Assembly (NCBI GenBank): GCA_027924645.1
Contig: BSBN01001198.1
Coordinates: forward strand, 2,108,001-2,172,000
Direction: 5' to 3'
Origin: Cunninghamia lanceolata
Lineage: Eukaryota > Streptophyta > Pinopsida > Cupressales > Cupressaceae
DNA: 64,000 nt
Shown piece after piece: positions 34,228 to 46,985 of the stretch. Under the pieces are notes generated by a model. The model searched no databases. It saw only the letters and a list, made by a program, of their open reading frames with translations, and was not told the DNA's origin. The position numbers and the translations under genes are program-made. Within the stretch, counting starts at the first letter, position 1. Each line of letters begins with the position of its first letter.

Positions 34228-34311
34228 GTACTGTACTAATTCAGTCTGAGTTGGTATGTCATCAAGCCGGCGCTGAAGCAATGCTACTGCTCGGTGTTTC
34301 TTTGCAAGCTC
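34228..34311 (-). CDS. CCDC93: Internal exon of a CCDC93-like host gene
   Basis: An 84-base minus-strand exon (28 codons) lies between a consensus acceptor (TTTTGTAG before 34311) and donor (GTATGT, 34227-34222). It encodes ELAKKHRAVALLQ followed by RRLDDIPTQTELVQY. This closely resembles the conserved coiled-coil segment of coiled-coil domain protein 93 (animal form: AILQRKIDEVPSRAELIQY), a component of the CCC complex with COMMD proteins and CCDC22 in endosomal recycling; plants have homologues. Unlike the surrounding elements it is free of stops and has both splice sites. Neighbouring exons were not found in the window. In a large plant genome they could lie beyond long introns. It could also be an exon fragment copied here. 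Confidence 0.65.
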
Positions 34312-35628
34312 CTACAAAACCAACAATATACATTATTGGCAATGAAAACAAATAAAGAAAAGAAGAAAATAGTCATTGAGAGCTTAAACTTTAATGAAAA
34401 ACATAGGATGAACTTGGTTAACCTTATACAAATTGATCCAGGTGGATTCTGTAGAGGTAATGCTAACTTGTGTTTCATTGTCTGTGATACTCAAGAACAC
34501 TCTTCTGAGATTTGCAGTACCTCAAAGATCATTAATCTATCTCCACCAGATGTAGCACACTTTCCCAGTTGCGGGAGAAAATCTAGGCAGATCACCAACC
34601 CTCATGTGATTTTCATCATCAACTCTGCCAAGGTCCCAAACACCTACAAACCAAACAGCTAAGGTCCACTCACAACATGTGGGTGTCACTGAGTGCCAAC
34701 AATGTTGCAACCTTCATCTTGTAAAGGGTGCAACCCTCCATATAGCTCAAGGGGTTCCTTCAAAAGGTGTTAAGAATGTTTGACTTATTTATGGAATGCT
34801 ATCTAACCAGATTAACATTATATCTCCATGCCTTTACTTCTGTTTTAGTCAATGGGACAAGGGATTCTTCCAAGCCTCTTCAGGTCTTGGACAAGGAGAC
34901 CAATCTTGCCATACCATTTCATCATATTATTAGCATCTCTACGCAGAACTCTAAGACAACCCAATAATCAAAGTTCGGTGAAAGGAATAAAATCAACATC
35001 AGATTCGAATTTTTCATACAAACAATTTTTAGATGATCCTATACTTGCAAGAGTAGTTCAATCATGGAGGCTAAAGAATTTTTAAAAAAACCTGAATGTC
35101 TACACTGTAGCCTCAAGGCAGCAAATTAATAATGGAAAATTGAAGATTTATATCTTCAATGTGCACTAAAGCAACAAAGGACAATTGTTGATCTCCTAAA
35201 CTTCATAAAGGAATCTCTACCAAGAAAATACTTAGTAGTATCCCTATGTACAAGTAGATGTAATACATCACTACAGAATGATCTACTAGTAAAATTCCAA
35301 ACAACGCTTGATACATAGTCACCCAAATTTGGCTACTTCAAATTGCACTCCAAGCTATGCCTGACTAACTTTTCTCAAGAATTAAGGCACCCACACATAT
35401 CAATAAAAGACCTGTAACCACCATGAGAAACTTCTTATTGCAAGGAACATATTATAGCCAGAGGATTCCCCCAATGAAATAGTAGACAAGGTATCAACCA
35501 AAGGATTGAATAAAGCTGGCATCAGATAGATAAGCCCTCTAAATCCTATTCTCAATTCCAAATTAGTATAGCATGCTTATGAGAAACCAAATAGCACTAT
35601 CATTTCAAGAATAAAGTATTTGGAAAGT
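34312..35628. other. No recognisable gene or element
   Basis: Probable intron or flanking host sequence. A 122-codon plus-strand frame at 34294-34662 overlaps the intact exon antisense and has no recognisable domain. Confidence 0.4.
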
Positions 35629-35633
35629 CCAAA
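35629..35633. other. Target-site duplication of element C, left copy
   Basis: CCAAA immediately before the LTR, identical to CCAAA at 59919-59923. This pairs LTRs 24 kb apart. Confidence 0.9.
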
Positions 35634-36273
35634 TGTAAGAACCCTGTCTAGTCTTAACTGAAAGTTTTCGCTCACTGTCCTGAATTTTCTGATTTCTTTT
35701 TCTTGAAATATACTTAGGATTTTGACAAGTAGTTTTCAACAATGTGTTTGGAATGCAATGAAGATGGAAAAGTTGCAATATAACATTCAAACAACATGTA
35801 AAACAATTGAAACTAGTCAAAATAGATCATACATATCACAAATGAACATACCCGGATTAAAGCTTGACTTCTTTATTGCAATAGAGAATGTTGATTACAA
35901 ATGATGTTCTCTGTTTTTACATCAGACCAATCTGATTACAAAATCAGACCTATAAAAGTATGCAAATCTGCCCAAATGTTGTATCAAACCCTAGCCGCCT
36001 TGTATAGGATGTTGCCTTGTCAAAGTACAATCTCAAACTCAATGAAAGATGACTGAAATGACTGATATAGCTGTTGTAAATGCTGATTACAACCCAGATT
36101 TGAGAAATGATGCCAAAAAGTATCAAAATATGCCAAAATATGAAATCGCCTATGTCTAAGAATGGTGCGATTTGAACCAGCAAGCATTCTAACCTCAAAT
36201 CATGTCAAAATATCAAGATATCTGCCTTTGATATGCAATTCCAACCTGCTGTAACAAAAATCAGAATTCATAT

Positions 36274-37943
36274 TGTAATGTCCCCTTCTAGCGAGTCCAA
36301 CTTTTTCGCAACCTTGCACACAATTTCAACTCGCGAGAGGGAACATTAGTACATAGTTCACTTTCATATCTTAGTCATCTCATAAAATTCATCTTCTTCT
36401 ATTTTCCATTTAGGGTTAGAACCATATATTTATACACATTAATATCATATTCATCATAATAATCATGTCATCTTTCTCTCATAGGGATGATGCGTTAGGC
36501 ATGAGTGGTCACCATGGGCTTGATATTCAATTCCTTTGTCTCAAGTGGGAATAATCCTCAACTTAGCCAAAGGCCTTCATGTATCCTTGGGTTTGACCCC
36601 AAGGCCTTCATAATTAATCCTAGGTTTTACCCTAAGGCCTTCATTAATCTTTAAGTTTTACCCTAAAGCCTTCTCCTTAGGTTTTACCTAAGGCCTTCAT
36701 TAATCTTTAGGGTTTACTCTAAAGCCTTCTCCTTAGGTGTTTAACCTAAGGCCTTCTTATCAAGCACTCATGATGGACCATCATCCTACACTCTCATCCT
36801 TATGCCTTAGAATCCTTCTATCTATCTCGTGATCCCTTGGATCACGAGATAATATATTTAATCATACTATCTCATGTAATCATATAATTCCCAATCTCTT
36901 TATTTATTCTTCATTTCATGTTATGTAAGTTTCCTTTCTTATTTCTAATGATATCTTTTATCCTTTCCTATATAATGACATTCTTTTCAATAGCCATCTA
37001 TACTTATTGACATTCAGATCTATAGGTTCAGTTCTTGTTACGTCATAATATTTCATAATACTAGAAATATAAGTATTCTCATTCTATACTATAGTTTATT
37101 CTTATCTTTCTATGATGATCTTTCCAATGTATTCTAACTTACATTTATACATACCTATTCCTAATGTTCATACCATGATCATATTCTTTTACTTATGTTA
37201 CGTTGCCATGATAAGACATTACTTAAGCCTCCATCACTGCTACTAAGTCATCTTATGATAATATTCAGATGGAAGATCAGAACATACCTTTATTGATTGC
37301 TGCTGAGTGATTTAACTCCTTTATAATGGCAGAATTATCTGAGATGCTTATTTGTTGTTGGTTCGATCTATATGCAATTATATGAATGATGAAGGGTGTG
37401 TTGCTTTCTTATGTGATGAGATCCCTTCGCAGTCCAATATGCAGAGATGATTCTTCAGTATGGATATCTGGTGTCGATGCTATGAATATGTACGACTATT
37501 CGCTCCTATGAAGTTCTGGTTGGATATATAATATGCAGATATGTTTGTTTACTGTTCGATGATAAGATATTCTGATTGTTCGATTTATCAGATCCTTGAT
37601 CGATCCTCATCCTCCGATCTATATATCTTCCAACGAGTACCTGAGCATGAGGCGCCTCAATTGATTCGCGGCCTTGTGATAATCGACATTTAAACAAATA
37701 AGTTATCTTTCTTAATCGTGATTGCTTAGTTTGTCTTTTGTGGAGGGCGTCGATTGTTCTTAGAGATTTTGTCTTAACCATTGATGATTGTCTCTTGCCT
37801 CATTCTCGATTAGTTTATGTTTACTTTGACTTCCACGAAGATGTTTTGCTGGAAGTAGAATAATTCAGTTGTGACCTCCTTTTCATCATTCCTCATTCAA
37901 ATCTTTAATTTGAATGAGTAGTCGATTAGTGTGGAACATGACA
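36274..37943 (-). repeat. Solo LTR in element C 3' LTR, target CATAT
   Basis: TGTAATGTCCCCTTCTAGCG to GGAACATGACA, 1670 bases, flanked by CATAT at 36269-36273 and 37944-37948. Same family as the LTRs at 328 and 4655. Sub-repeats at 36560-36760 are built on TTTTACCCTAAGGCCTTC. Confidence 0.93.
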
Positions 37944-38249
37944 CATATGAATGATGAAATCACATAAAAATGCCTCCTTATGCCAAGCGATCCATCTAAA
38001 ACTCTTCTCCAATGATGTATAGATGAAAATATGTCCTGTATGTCTTCAGATCTGAATATAAATGCCTTCAATATGCTCAAAGCTTCAAACCCTAGCTGCT
38101 GATATGAAATTCAGTCCAAACCCTCACTGAAATGAAGCCCTTATTCCTTCAAAAACCTGCAAATAAACTCAATGATGAATTCCCTATGAATCCACCTCAC
38201 ATAGTGATTGGGTTTTCGTCCAAATCACTCCTATTCAAGGGTTTTCATC

Positions 38250-39061
38250 TAATCTTAAAATTAAGACTGATGTTCCGTATGAGATTTTATTGGCTGAAAC
38301 AGGTCTGTTCCCTTTAGAGGCGTCGGCAATAGTTCGTTTGGTAAGTTACCTAAGGAAGATTCAAAATATGGAAAGCAACCGTTGGCCTAAATTAATCATG
38401 GAGGAAGAGCTAAATAGAAGAAAGAAAACATGGAGGAAACAAAATGACCAGTGGTTAAAGAAATGGGGCATTAATATGCAAGAGTGTCCACATGCCAACG
38501 AGGAAATAAAAAAGTTATGTTAGAGAAAAATTTAGACACAACATGTGGATCAATCAAAAGGGACAGAAAAAAGCCTACTATGTCAAGGAGTTCAACCCTA
38601 CGTGGGACCATGTCGAAAAGGCCTACATAGCGGCAGATATTAAATGGAAAGCAAAAATGTTGATTGCGCAAATAAGGACTAGCTCACATCATCTTAGATG
38701 TGAAACGGGCAGATGGCGAATTCCCAGAGAAGAGTGGGAAAATAGAATGTCTCTTTTGCGACAAAGGTGTGGTGGAGACAGAGTGGCATTTCATCATGGA
38801 ATGCTCGGCTTACAGTGACATTCGTGACAGCTATGAAGGCATCTTAAATATCAACAGTTTAAACACCTTGTTTGAAGAGGCGAGATTGGGTAAAGCTGCA
38901 AACCCACTGATCAAAATTCACTGTAGGAGATCCAATCTCGAAAGGAGGCTTCAAATTGTTTAGTGCTTTGCTGCCTGGTTCTTTGGTTCGTGTTGTGCAG
39001 TTCTGGGTCCCTTATGCTGCTGTGGCCTCGTGGACATTATTAAAATCTTTCATTTCATTTC
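38250..39061 (+). mobile_element. 5'-truncated LINE with TTTCA tail
   Basis: Inserted in the 3' LTR of C (absent from the 58261 copy), flanked by TTTTCATC (38242-38249) and ATTTCATC (39062-39069). Frames at 38290-38523, 38543-38690 and 38700-38963 read as the C-terminal end of a non-LTR retrotransposon polyprotein, with RCETGRW and a zinc motif CLFCDKGVVETEWHFIMEC (38748-38804). A TAG at 38521 and a frameshift near 38700 break it. It ends in a short (TTTCA)n tail rather than poly(A). The clade is not assigned. Confidence 0.75.
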
Positions 39062-39206
39062 ATTTCATCCTTGAATACCGCTGAAGATAACTTACAACCA
39101 AGAGAATCACTCTCAAATACAAAAATCCAATTCATCAAGTATATGAAAATGATATCAATTTATGTCCTTTTATAATACTCAACTCGGGCAATCCAATAGG
39201 ACATAA

Positions 39207-40477
39207 TGTAATGTCCCCTTCTAGTGAGTCCCAATTTTTTCCTTTGACCTTGCACAATTCAACTCACAAAAGAGAACATTAGAGTTTCATTTTCTTTTCA
39301 CTTCATCATATTAACAATATAATCATTATTCATCCATATTTAAGTTGTATATTCATGTCCTTATATAATGTTTCCAACTTATCATTTGTTCATACACTTA
39401 ATTGTCTAAGGATTTTAGCTATCACATTCATTGAATTACAACATTCATTTCATTGTATTCAATTTAACAATGTTCACATCTATATCCATATTCCATTCAT
39501 ATATGTATGCAGATTTACGTCATTTCTACACTCCTATTTATTCTCATATTATTATACCTATTTTATATGCATACTTATAGAGAATTAATGTATATACATC
39601 ATTGATGATAATATATTCCAATTATTATTATGCTGATATGAGCAATATTCATTTATTTATATTCATATTATTCTTCGACAACATTTATATCATCTAACCT
39701 ATTAATAAGGAAAGTGTACTTACCTCTTTATGCTGCTTGTCTTGTTGAATTTGCTCACTTGATTTTATTCTCTTTCACCTATTCTTTAATATTTATATAT
39801 TATAGTATTTGTTATAATATTAATAATATCTCTATATTATATTATTATATATGTTATTAATATTATTGTATATATATATTTATTTTTTATTGAATAATTC
39901 GTCCCTATATGTATTTATGATATCTTTCCTACTTATGACTCAGGAATATATATATAAATATAATGCAGATTTAATTATACCCATAATTGCTGACTGTTTT
40001 ATCCTTGCTGACTCATCGCTGTTATTCCATACTTTCTAACTTTCATATTTGAAGACTTCTGTTTACTTACTTTAGACTTCCTTATTTTCTTATATCCCAA
40101 ATCTCATCCCCCTCATTCCTTGGTGCTGCTATTTATATTATATATGTTCCATTATGCCTCTTACGAAGAATAGTGACTCTTCAAAGAGTCACATACATTG
40201 GTCCCCTCTTATATTTAATATCTAGTCACTTATAATATTAATATATAATATATATATTATTTAATTAATGAATTCATATTAATAATATATATTATAATAA
40301 TATTTATATCTATTAATATCTTATGAGTATAATAATAATAATATTTGATATTTATATTCATGTAATATGATAATATATTATATAACTTATTAATATTTAA
40401 TTATTAATATTTATGTGTAATTAAATGTATTGTTTAAATCTTCAATTTAAACAAGGCTTTAATATGGGGACATGACA
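39207..40477 (-). repeat. Solo LTR in element C 3' LTR, target CATAA
   Basis: TGTAATGTCCCCTTCTAGTG to GGGGACATGACA, 1271 bases, flanked by CATAA at 39202-39206 and 40478-40482. The 58261 copy reads GGACATAATTTTAG without it. Very AT-rich at 40210-40430. Confidence 0.93.
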
Positions 40478-40988
40478 CATAATTTTAGAAATTTTCAAGT
40501 CCACCACCATAATAAAATAATTTAATTTGTTTTTTATTTAATATTTTTTCTTCCCTTTCCCTTGGGCAGCAACTAGGACAGGGAAAATAATAGTTTATTA
40601 TTATTTTTTTATTATTATTTTTCCTCTCTACTTTGATGGCAATTTCCTTGGGAAAAATATATTAATAAAATATTATATTTTATTTTTGCTCAACTTTCTC
40701 ATTTTCCATCTTTTATTTATTTTTATTTTTTTCAATTTGGCTGCTCAATCCCTTGGCTTGATTATTTTATTTATCTTTGGCTAAAAATACCACTTAGTCA
40801 AAAATACAATTTATCCCATAAATATAATAATTAATTGAGCAACTAGAATCCAACATTTCGTTCTCCAAGCCTCCAAGGTCCTAGCTCAACCAATAAACAT
40901 TCCCTTACCAAGTGAATTAGCCTACAGGAATGGTGAATAGGCTAATCTACAACTCCAAGGTGATTACTCCGAAAATGGGGACATTACA

Positions 40989-41386
40989 GTCCTCCCTTCC
41001 CGAGATTGCTTGTCCTCAAGCAATCGCAAATTAGGATGATGTAAAATCTGCTCTCCTTCCAAGGTAGCATCCTCCAATGGCAATTCTCTCCATCTCACCA
41101 AATACTCTCCAATCACCCTATTACGCAACTTGCGCTCCATCATATCCAAGATCCTATCAGGCACCAATATCAATGTACCCTCTTCATCAAGAGGTGGAAG
41201 ATCTAGAGATGAAACAACATGTTGTCCCAATGCCTTTTTGAAGACATTATGAATCTTGCTACTTGCTGGTAAATCAAGCTCATATGCCACCTCTCCAACT
41301 CTCCTCATTATCCTATAGGGACCATAAAATCTAGGCTTAAGTTTTTCTACACCACTCTTCTTCAAAGTAGACTGTATATATCACTG
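40989..41386 (-). pseudogene. Element C: integrase C-terminus and chromodomain-like end
   Basis: Minus-strand frame STLKKSGVEKLKPRFYGPYR, GEVAYELDLPASSKIHNVFK, then EYLVRWRELPLEDATLEGEQ and LLEDK. A small deletion removed the HVSCL residues seen in the other copies. The chromodomain-position Trp is Leu here. The polypurine tract (GGGAAGGGAGGAC, 40989-41001) follows. Confidence 0.85.
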
Positions 41387-41391
41387 AAGGT

Positions 41392-42667
41392 TGTCATGCC
41401 CCTGAATAGATCAAATCATAAAAATGAAATTATAAACAATAATGATACATCTTGGTCGACTAAGAAGACAACGCTTAAGGAAACCAAGTTTACTTGTGAT
41501 AAGGCCGACCTCCCTTTTATATGGAGCGCACTACATATAAGACAAAGACTTAGTTATTTATTAAACAATTAAGAGGTGCGATTAAAGAAAGATAAACGAT
41601 CAGTTTTGGTTGACTCTCCATAAAAGACAACATTTCATTTAAAAGACGAGGCTGACATCATTTTAAAAGGGATCGACTAAATATGTTAAGCGATCCATTT
41701 TTAATGAGGAGGTGCAATTTGTATAAAGAGATATGTCCCATGGCAAAGGATACAATGATCTCATGAAGTCGCCACCATTGAAGAGATATAAAAGAAAACA
41801 CAATTGACATCAATCGGAGGACATTGATTATTGATTATAACATCAAGCATACAAATTCCATCCACAGAGATATATATATTTATTTAGTCATATAAACTAT
41901 TGTGGAAAACAAAAGGATTGCAATTCTTGAACTAAACTAGAAGTTCAATAAGAATCATTATTGAATAAAGATACAAAAATAAAATAAGGAACATCAGGTC
42001 AGATCATTGTGAAACTATATTGACTATCATTTATCTTTACTTATTGCATATCACTGTCATATATAAAAATACATATGATATTTCAATAACCTATCAACAA
42101 GGCCAAGGAGGAAGTCTGCACTATGGGAGAGAATGGCTATGGGCACCTTTTACAATGGCAAGTAGGGAGAGAACAGCTACTAGGGCACCCTATTGCCCTG
42201 TGAAAGGGAGAGAACGGCTAAGGGGACCCAAGGGAAAAACTCTCCTCCTAATCTCCATGTTGAGGGTTTATTGACAAATTTAAGATCACTAGTCAAAGAA
42301 GAATGGTGGGAGGACTGCATGGAGGGAGAACGGTTGTCTTAAGGCACCTTGCAATGCCTCCCTATACCCCCTCTTCCATGACTAAATTTCGCAAACAAAC
42401 TGAATTAGCTGCATAATAATGAATATATGATTTCTCTATAGTGATATTATTTATGAATTTGAATGCAATGTAATCTTGTCTAACCCTAATGATTAAAGAT
42501 GTATCTATGTATATCTATATTTTGTATATGTTTTTCCTATGTTATGACTGCAGAATTCAAGTCCAAGAATTATGTAATTTAAAAGATATTCTATGTGGTA
42601 AATCATAAACCCTAAACCTAACTTATGGCATTTGAATTTCTAGGCAATTTAGGTAAGGGACATTACA
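41392..42667. repeat. Solo LTR inside element C integrase
   Basis: TGTCATGCCCCTGAATAG to GGTAAGGGACATTACA, 1276 bases, flanked by AAGGT (41387-41391) and AAGGC (42668-42672). It splits GDLVFLRL from the KKSG segment. Contains repeats of AGGGAGAGAACGGCTA near 42125-42335. Orientation is undecided because both ends are similar inverted words. Confidence 0.85.
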
Positions 42668-42938
42668 AAGGCGCAAAAATACCAAGTCACCCACCTCAAA
42701 TGTCCTCTCAACACGATGCCTATTAGCATACATCTTCTGCTGATTTTCTGCCTGCTGAATGTTATCCTTGAGTGTCTTAAGGCTGTCCTGTGTATCCTGC
42801 ATCAACTCCTTGACTCGAAGAGCTCTACTATCATCAAAGCCTAAGTCAAAAAAAGATAATGCATCATATCCATACAAAGCCTTGAATGGAGACATGCCAA
42901 TCGACATGTGATAGGTGGTATTATAACAATATTCGCCT
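42668..42938 (-). pseudogene. Element C: integrase core end
   Basis: Minus-strand reading EYCYNTTYHMSIGMSPFKAL, then a LYGYDALSFFDLGF stretch, NQQKMYANRHRVERTFEVGD and LVFLRL. It continues 48705-49081 once element D is removed. Confidence 0.85.
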
Positions 42939-42943
42939 AAATG

Positions 42944-44839
42944 TGTAATGTCCCCTTTTGGGTATTCTTATTTTTCACCTTGCACACAAATAAAACCTTT
43001 TAAAAGGAACATTAGTAAATTAATAATAAAATCAAAACAAAAATTTGGATTAGTAATAACATGATCATTAATAACAATTATATAATTCATACTCATTTTT
43101 CTTACTTATTCATATGGAACCTCATAGTGTACTTCGGGATGATAGTGCCTGGTCACTAATCTAATCTATCCCTAACGGAGGATATGTGTATGTTTATTAA
43201 GATGCGGGATAATAATACCCAAGGGCTTCATGGCACACCCGGCCATACCTCACCTCTTGGCTCAAGAGCTTCATTGCACGCCTGGCAATACCTCGCTACT
43301 TGAGGATCGTGCTCCACTGTCATAGGCCCAAGTGCTTCATTGCACACCCGGCAATACCTCACTACTTGGCTCAAGGGACTTCATTACACGCCCGGTAATA
43401 CCTCATCCACTTGAAAGTCACCTACCGTGTAAGTCATCTCCATAGGTATAAGCCCAAGTGCTTCATTGAATGCCCGACAATACCTCACTACTTGGCTCAA
43501 GGGACTTCATTACATGCCCGGTAATACCTCATCCACTTGAGCGTCACCTACCCTATGTGAGATTGATCATACTAATCCACCCTTTCTTACTTAATCGTAC
43601 TCCTAGGTGAAATAGATAAGATTAAGGACGTGGCAATGTTCGTTTATCCCTAGTCTATCATGGGCAAGACTTGATTAGTAAATGTAAGTTAGAAATATCA
43701 TACCGATATGAGATTCGTTTCCTTGGATGATTCGAAGATGCATGAGTGATCCTATGATCACCAATATAAGTATGTCCTTGCTTCCTCACAAGGTTTATTA
43801 TAAAGAATCTGAAATTCTTCTTTTATTGCTGTTGTTCCTATAATAGGAACTAAGTTTATTTTAATGATATTATCCACCAACTATGGCTGGATATGTAAAT
43901 ATGAGATTGCTGCACCTTTCTTGCTTGAACTGCTAGATTAGAGTTCAATTCATACTCCCTGTCTTACTTAGACTGTTTAATAGAATTTCATTTGTATTCA
44001 TTGCTTTATATAAATATATTATTCTTGCTTTTATATTCAGAAATATCTTCTTTATGCTCAGCAATATATATATCCTCGATTGCTTTATTTCTGCCTGATT
44101 TTGTTATTGATTCATTTCTGCCTGAGATGATTTGATGCTACAATGGAATTCAATCTGTATTAGACTCTTATATTTTCTGTATTAGATGCTAAGAATCTGA
44201 TGAGATGCTTGTTGATTGTTTTTCTGTATTTTTTTGTGTTGTGTTTTTTTTCCATCGATTGATTATCCTTATTGCTTTTATACCTTTCAAAATACTTCAC
44301 CAACGGTTGTGACTTTTTCCTTAATGTGTTTGATGTCCCATTAACAGTGATTGTCTTTATTATTAATCACTTTTTTAACTTTTATCTTACCTTCCACTGC
44401 TTATAATTTATGAATCGCTGCCTTCATATTAGTTAATACATAACTTCATACTCTTTGGCTTTATTTATAATCACTGCCCTCTTTAGAACTGATTCCTTAT
44501 GGAATCTTCAACATGATTCGTTTGTCTTAATTTATTTTTATATCTATATTTAGATATTATATTTATATATAAATATTATTATATTATAATTACTATTATA
44601 TTATAATTATTATTATATTATAATGTATAACAAAATCATTAATATTATATTTATATTTAAATTGATAGTTATATCATTATATAATAATAATATATTATAT
44701 TTATATTTAAATAATATTTGGTTTATAATATAATATTTAATTTATTATTTTAATATATTTAATCATTTATTATTTAATGTAAGAATATTCGATTTATTAT
44801 ATGAATAATTGATTCAATTGTAAATATAGGGACATGACA
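42944..44839 (-). repeat. 3' LTR of element D
   Basis: TGTAATGTCCCCTTTTGGGT to GGGACATGACA, 1896 bases. Contains a tandem array at 43225-43560 of about 47-base units with CTTCATTGCACACCCGGCAA and TACCTCACTACTTGGCTC. The array is largely contracted in the 5' LTR. Confidence 0.92.
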
Positions 44840-44851
44840 GTCCTCCCCACT

Positions 44852-46521
44852 CGAGATTGCTTGTCCTCAAGCAATTTTGGATTTGGATTATTGACGTTAA
44901 AGTTTGAGAAGAGTCATGTTTAGATTAGTGCCTTGAGGAGTAATCAAGATTGGAAAAATCTGAAAGATGAATCTAATGATGTTGTAGTGAGGGTATATTC
45001 GGATCTTAAGAAGACTATAATTATTAAGTTGTAGATGTGTAGAATAATTATTGAATGATTGTAAGATAACATGGAGAATGATCCTGGGATTTTTGGGTTA
45101 TAGGCCCACAATATAACTTTTGGTTCTGTATAGTTGTCTTGAGGGTCATTTAGCTTTGCCTCATATGACATGATTTAATCTTTGCACTTTGCTGTGACTA
45201 GATGATTTTGAGATTCTGTATCAATTCCATGGCAAAGTGATTGATCTAAATTATTTAACTTGAATGAAAACATTTGGTATACAAGGTTTGTATGAATTAT
45301 CAACATGAAGAATAAGGTAGCATAGCATGGATCATGATTGGATTAAACTTGTAAGGGATCGTACATTTATATCTTGTAAGGAATTATTCTTAACATCATT
45401 ATTGCACATTGTGTGGACTCATTGAAATTTGTTGTTAGATTGGTTTGTTAAGATTGTCAAGTATGATTCTGATCTTAGAGTCCAAGTGTAAAACGACAAG
45501 TTTATGTTGCCAACGATTTTATTGACTCCTATAGAAAATATGTAGCATCATGAAAGATTGTAGGCTCACCTTATGGATTCTTGAGTAATAAAATCTAGAG
45601 ATTTAACTTAAGCTTATCTATGTAGTTTTAAAGAAAACACATGATGGAATTTTACATGAGGTCATTTAGGTTGAATCTCATTCTGGACATTAACAATGAT
45701 ATGGTGATTGTGTCTACTTTAATTAATGTTTACTTTTGAGATATCTTTTATCGTCCATGCATACTATCATGTAAGACAGAATTTGCATGGGAAATTGGTG
45801 GTGACTTTGCATACCTATATAGTGAATTCTGAATATAGTGAAATGATGAATTGGGACATGAATATTTGAATGCGAAATGCTAGAGTAATTGATATTGCTT
45901 AACCTTTATAAATCAAGGTTATGCCTAATAAGACTAAGGGTAGTAGTAGAGTACCTTGCTATCAAAGGTGAATTGTATTTTACCTTAGATACTTAGGGGT
46001 AAATACATTTCCATGAACTGATTGAACATAATCTACTATAGCATAGTGCTAGATCTATACATAATAGTTACGTTGAGGTTCAATGAAAAGATGGAAGTAA
46101 TAGTAGAAGGCAAAGTTGTATGACAAACCATAGTGAAAAGTGAACCACTTACATTTTTAAAGTCAAGGCATAATCATTATATCTAGACTAGGATTTGCAA
46201 GAACAAATTTTGTGGGTGATGACGGTTAAACTATCTCAACTATTATAGTGTAACTATAAATAGTGTTGTAAACTCTTAACTTTGATAACAAAGGGCAAAA
46301 TAGGCTTGAGAATGTGAACCATAATTGTATTAATCCAGAAAGAATGATGAGAGAGCAAAATCACATTTGCCTATTTCACGATGAGTGAGGCTCTAAGTTA
46401 TAGTTGATGAAAGACATGAATGATGAAATCATTTCGAAAATTCGGAGAGATGAATTTGTAGAGAAGGTAAATTCAATTGTAGAAGTGTATAATAGATGAT
46501 GATATGATAGCATGAAGACAA
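44852..46521 (-). other. Non-coding interior of element D
   Basis: No retroelement domain. Some words are shared with the interior of H, such as AAAGATGAATCTAATGA near 44963. Frames are short and unconvincing. Confidence 0.6.
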
Positions 46522-46899
46522 TCAATGATGAATAAGATTATCACCAAAGAGAAGATCCATGTTGAACTGTATGTGAGACACAAAGTCATGTCGGAGCTCA
46601 TGAGGAACCTGCTCCCATTCATCAATCTTGCAGCCATCTAAATGCTCAGAAGCCCACTTAGCCAAACAATCTGCTGCCTTGTTCCACTCCCTTGGAATAT
46701 GGACAAAAGACACCATCTCCATCAAAGAACTTATGTGCAGAATCTGCTGCACCATCATAGCCAATTGCCAACTAACATCAGAAACCTTCTGTGTATTCAG
46801 CAAATTAATCAAAACCTGTGAATCAAACTCACAGATAACCTTGCGCCATCCCAAAGCATAAGCCCTCTCCAAAGCATAGAGGATCGCCAAACCTTCCAT
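46522..46899 (-). pseudogene. Captured RNase H-like domain fragment
   Basis: A 125-codon open frame: GLAILYALERAYALGWRKVI, CEFDSQVLINLLN, FVHIPREWNKAADCLAKWAS. This is the RNase H-like fold common in plant LINE-derived and standalone proteins (RVT_3 type), with the middle Asp (FDSQ) and last Asp (KAADCLA) present. The first beta strand and first catalytic Asp are missing. It is unlike the Ty3 RNase H of C (49345-49975), so it was acquired from elsewhere. It begins right next to the leader. With no stops it may have been kept until recently, but it cannot be a complete enzyme. Confidence 0.7.
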
Positions 46900-46973
46900 A
46901 GTGTAAGATATAATATACTGAGTACACAGGAGTCATGTAAGTCAACTACTATTCACAGGATGGCAGGATGACT

Positions 46974-46985
46974 GCTCTGATACCA
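46974..46985 (-). other. Primer binding site of element D
   Basis: Minus strand TGGTATCAGAGC, perfect initiator tRNA-Met type, two bases inside the LTR. The adjoining ACAGGATGGCAGGATGACTG is shared with element H at 4622-4641. Confidence 0.9.

Larger units (their letters stand above)
35634..40988 (-). repeat. 3' LTR of element C, carrying three insertions
   Basis: Segments 35634-36273, 37944-38249, 39062-39206 and 40478-40988 align in order with the uninterrupted LTR 58261-59918. Ends are TGTAAGAACCC and GGGGACATTACA. The 58261 copy supplies the empty site for each insertion. Confidence 0.92.

Noticed and set aside
34294..34662. 122-codon plus-strand ORF
   Set aside because: No domain, overlaps the conserved exon antisense, and contains ordinary intron-like sequence.
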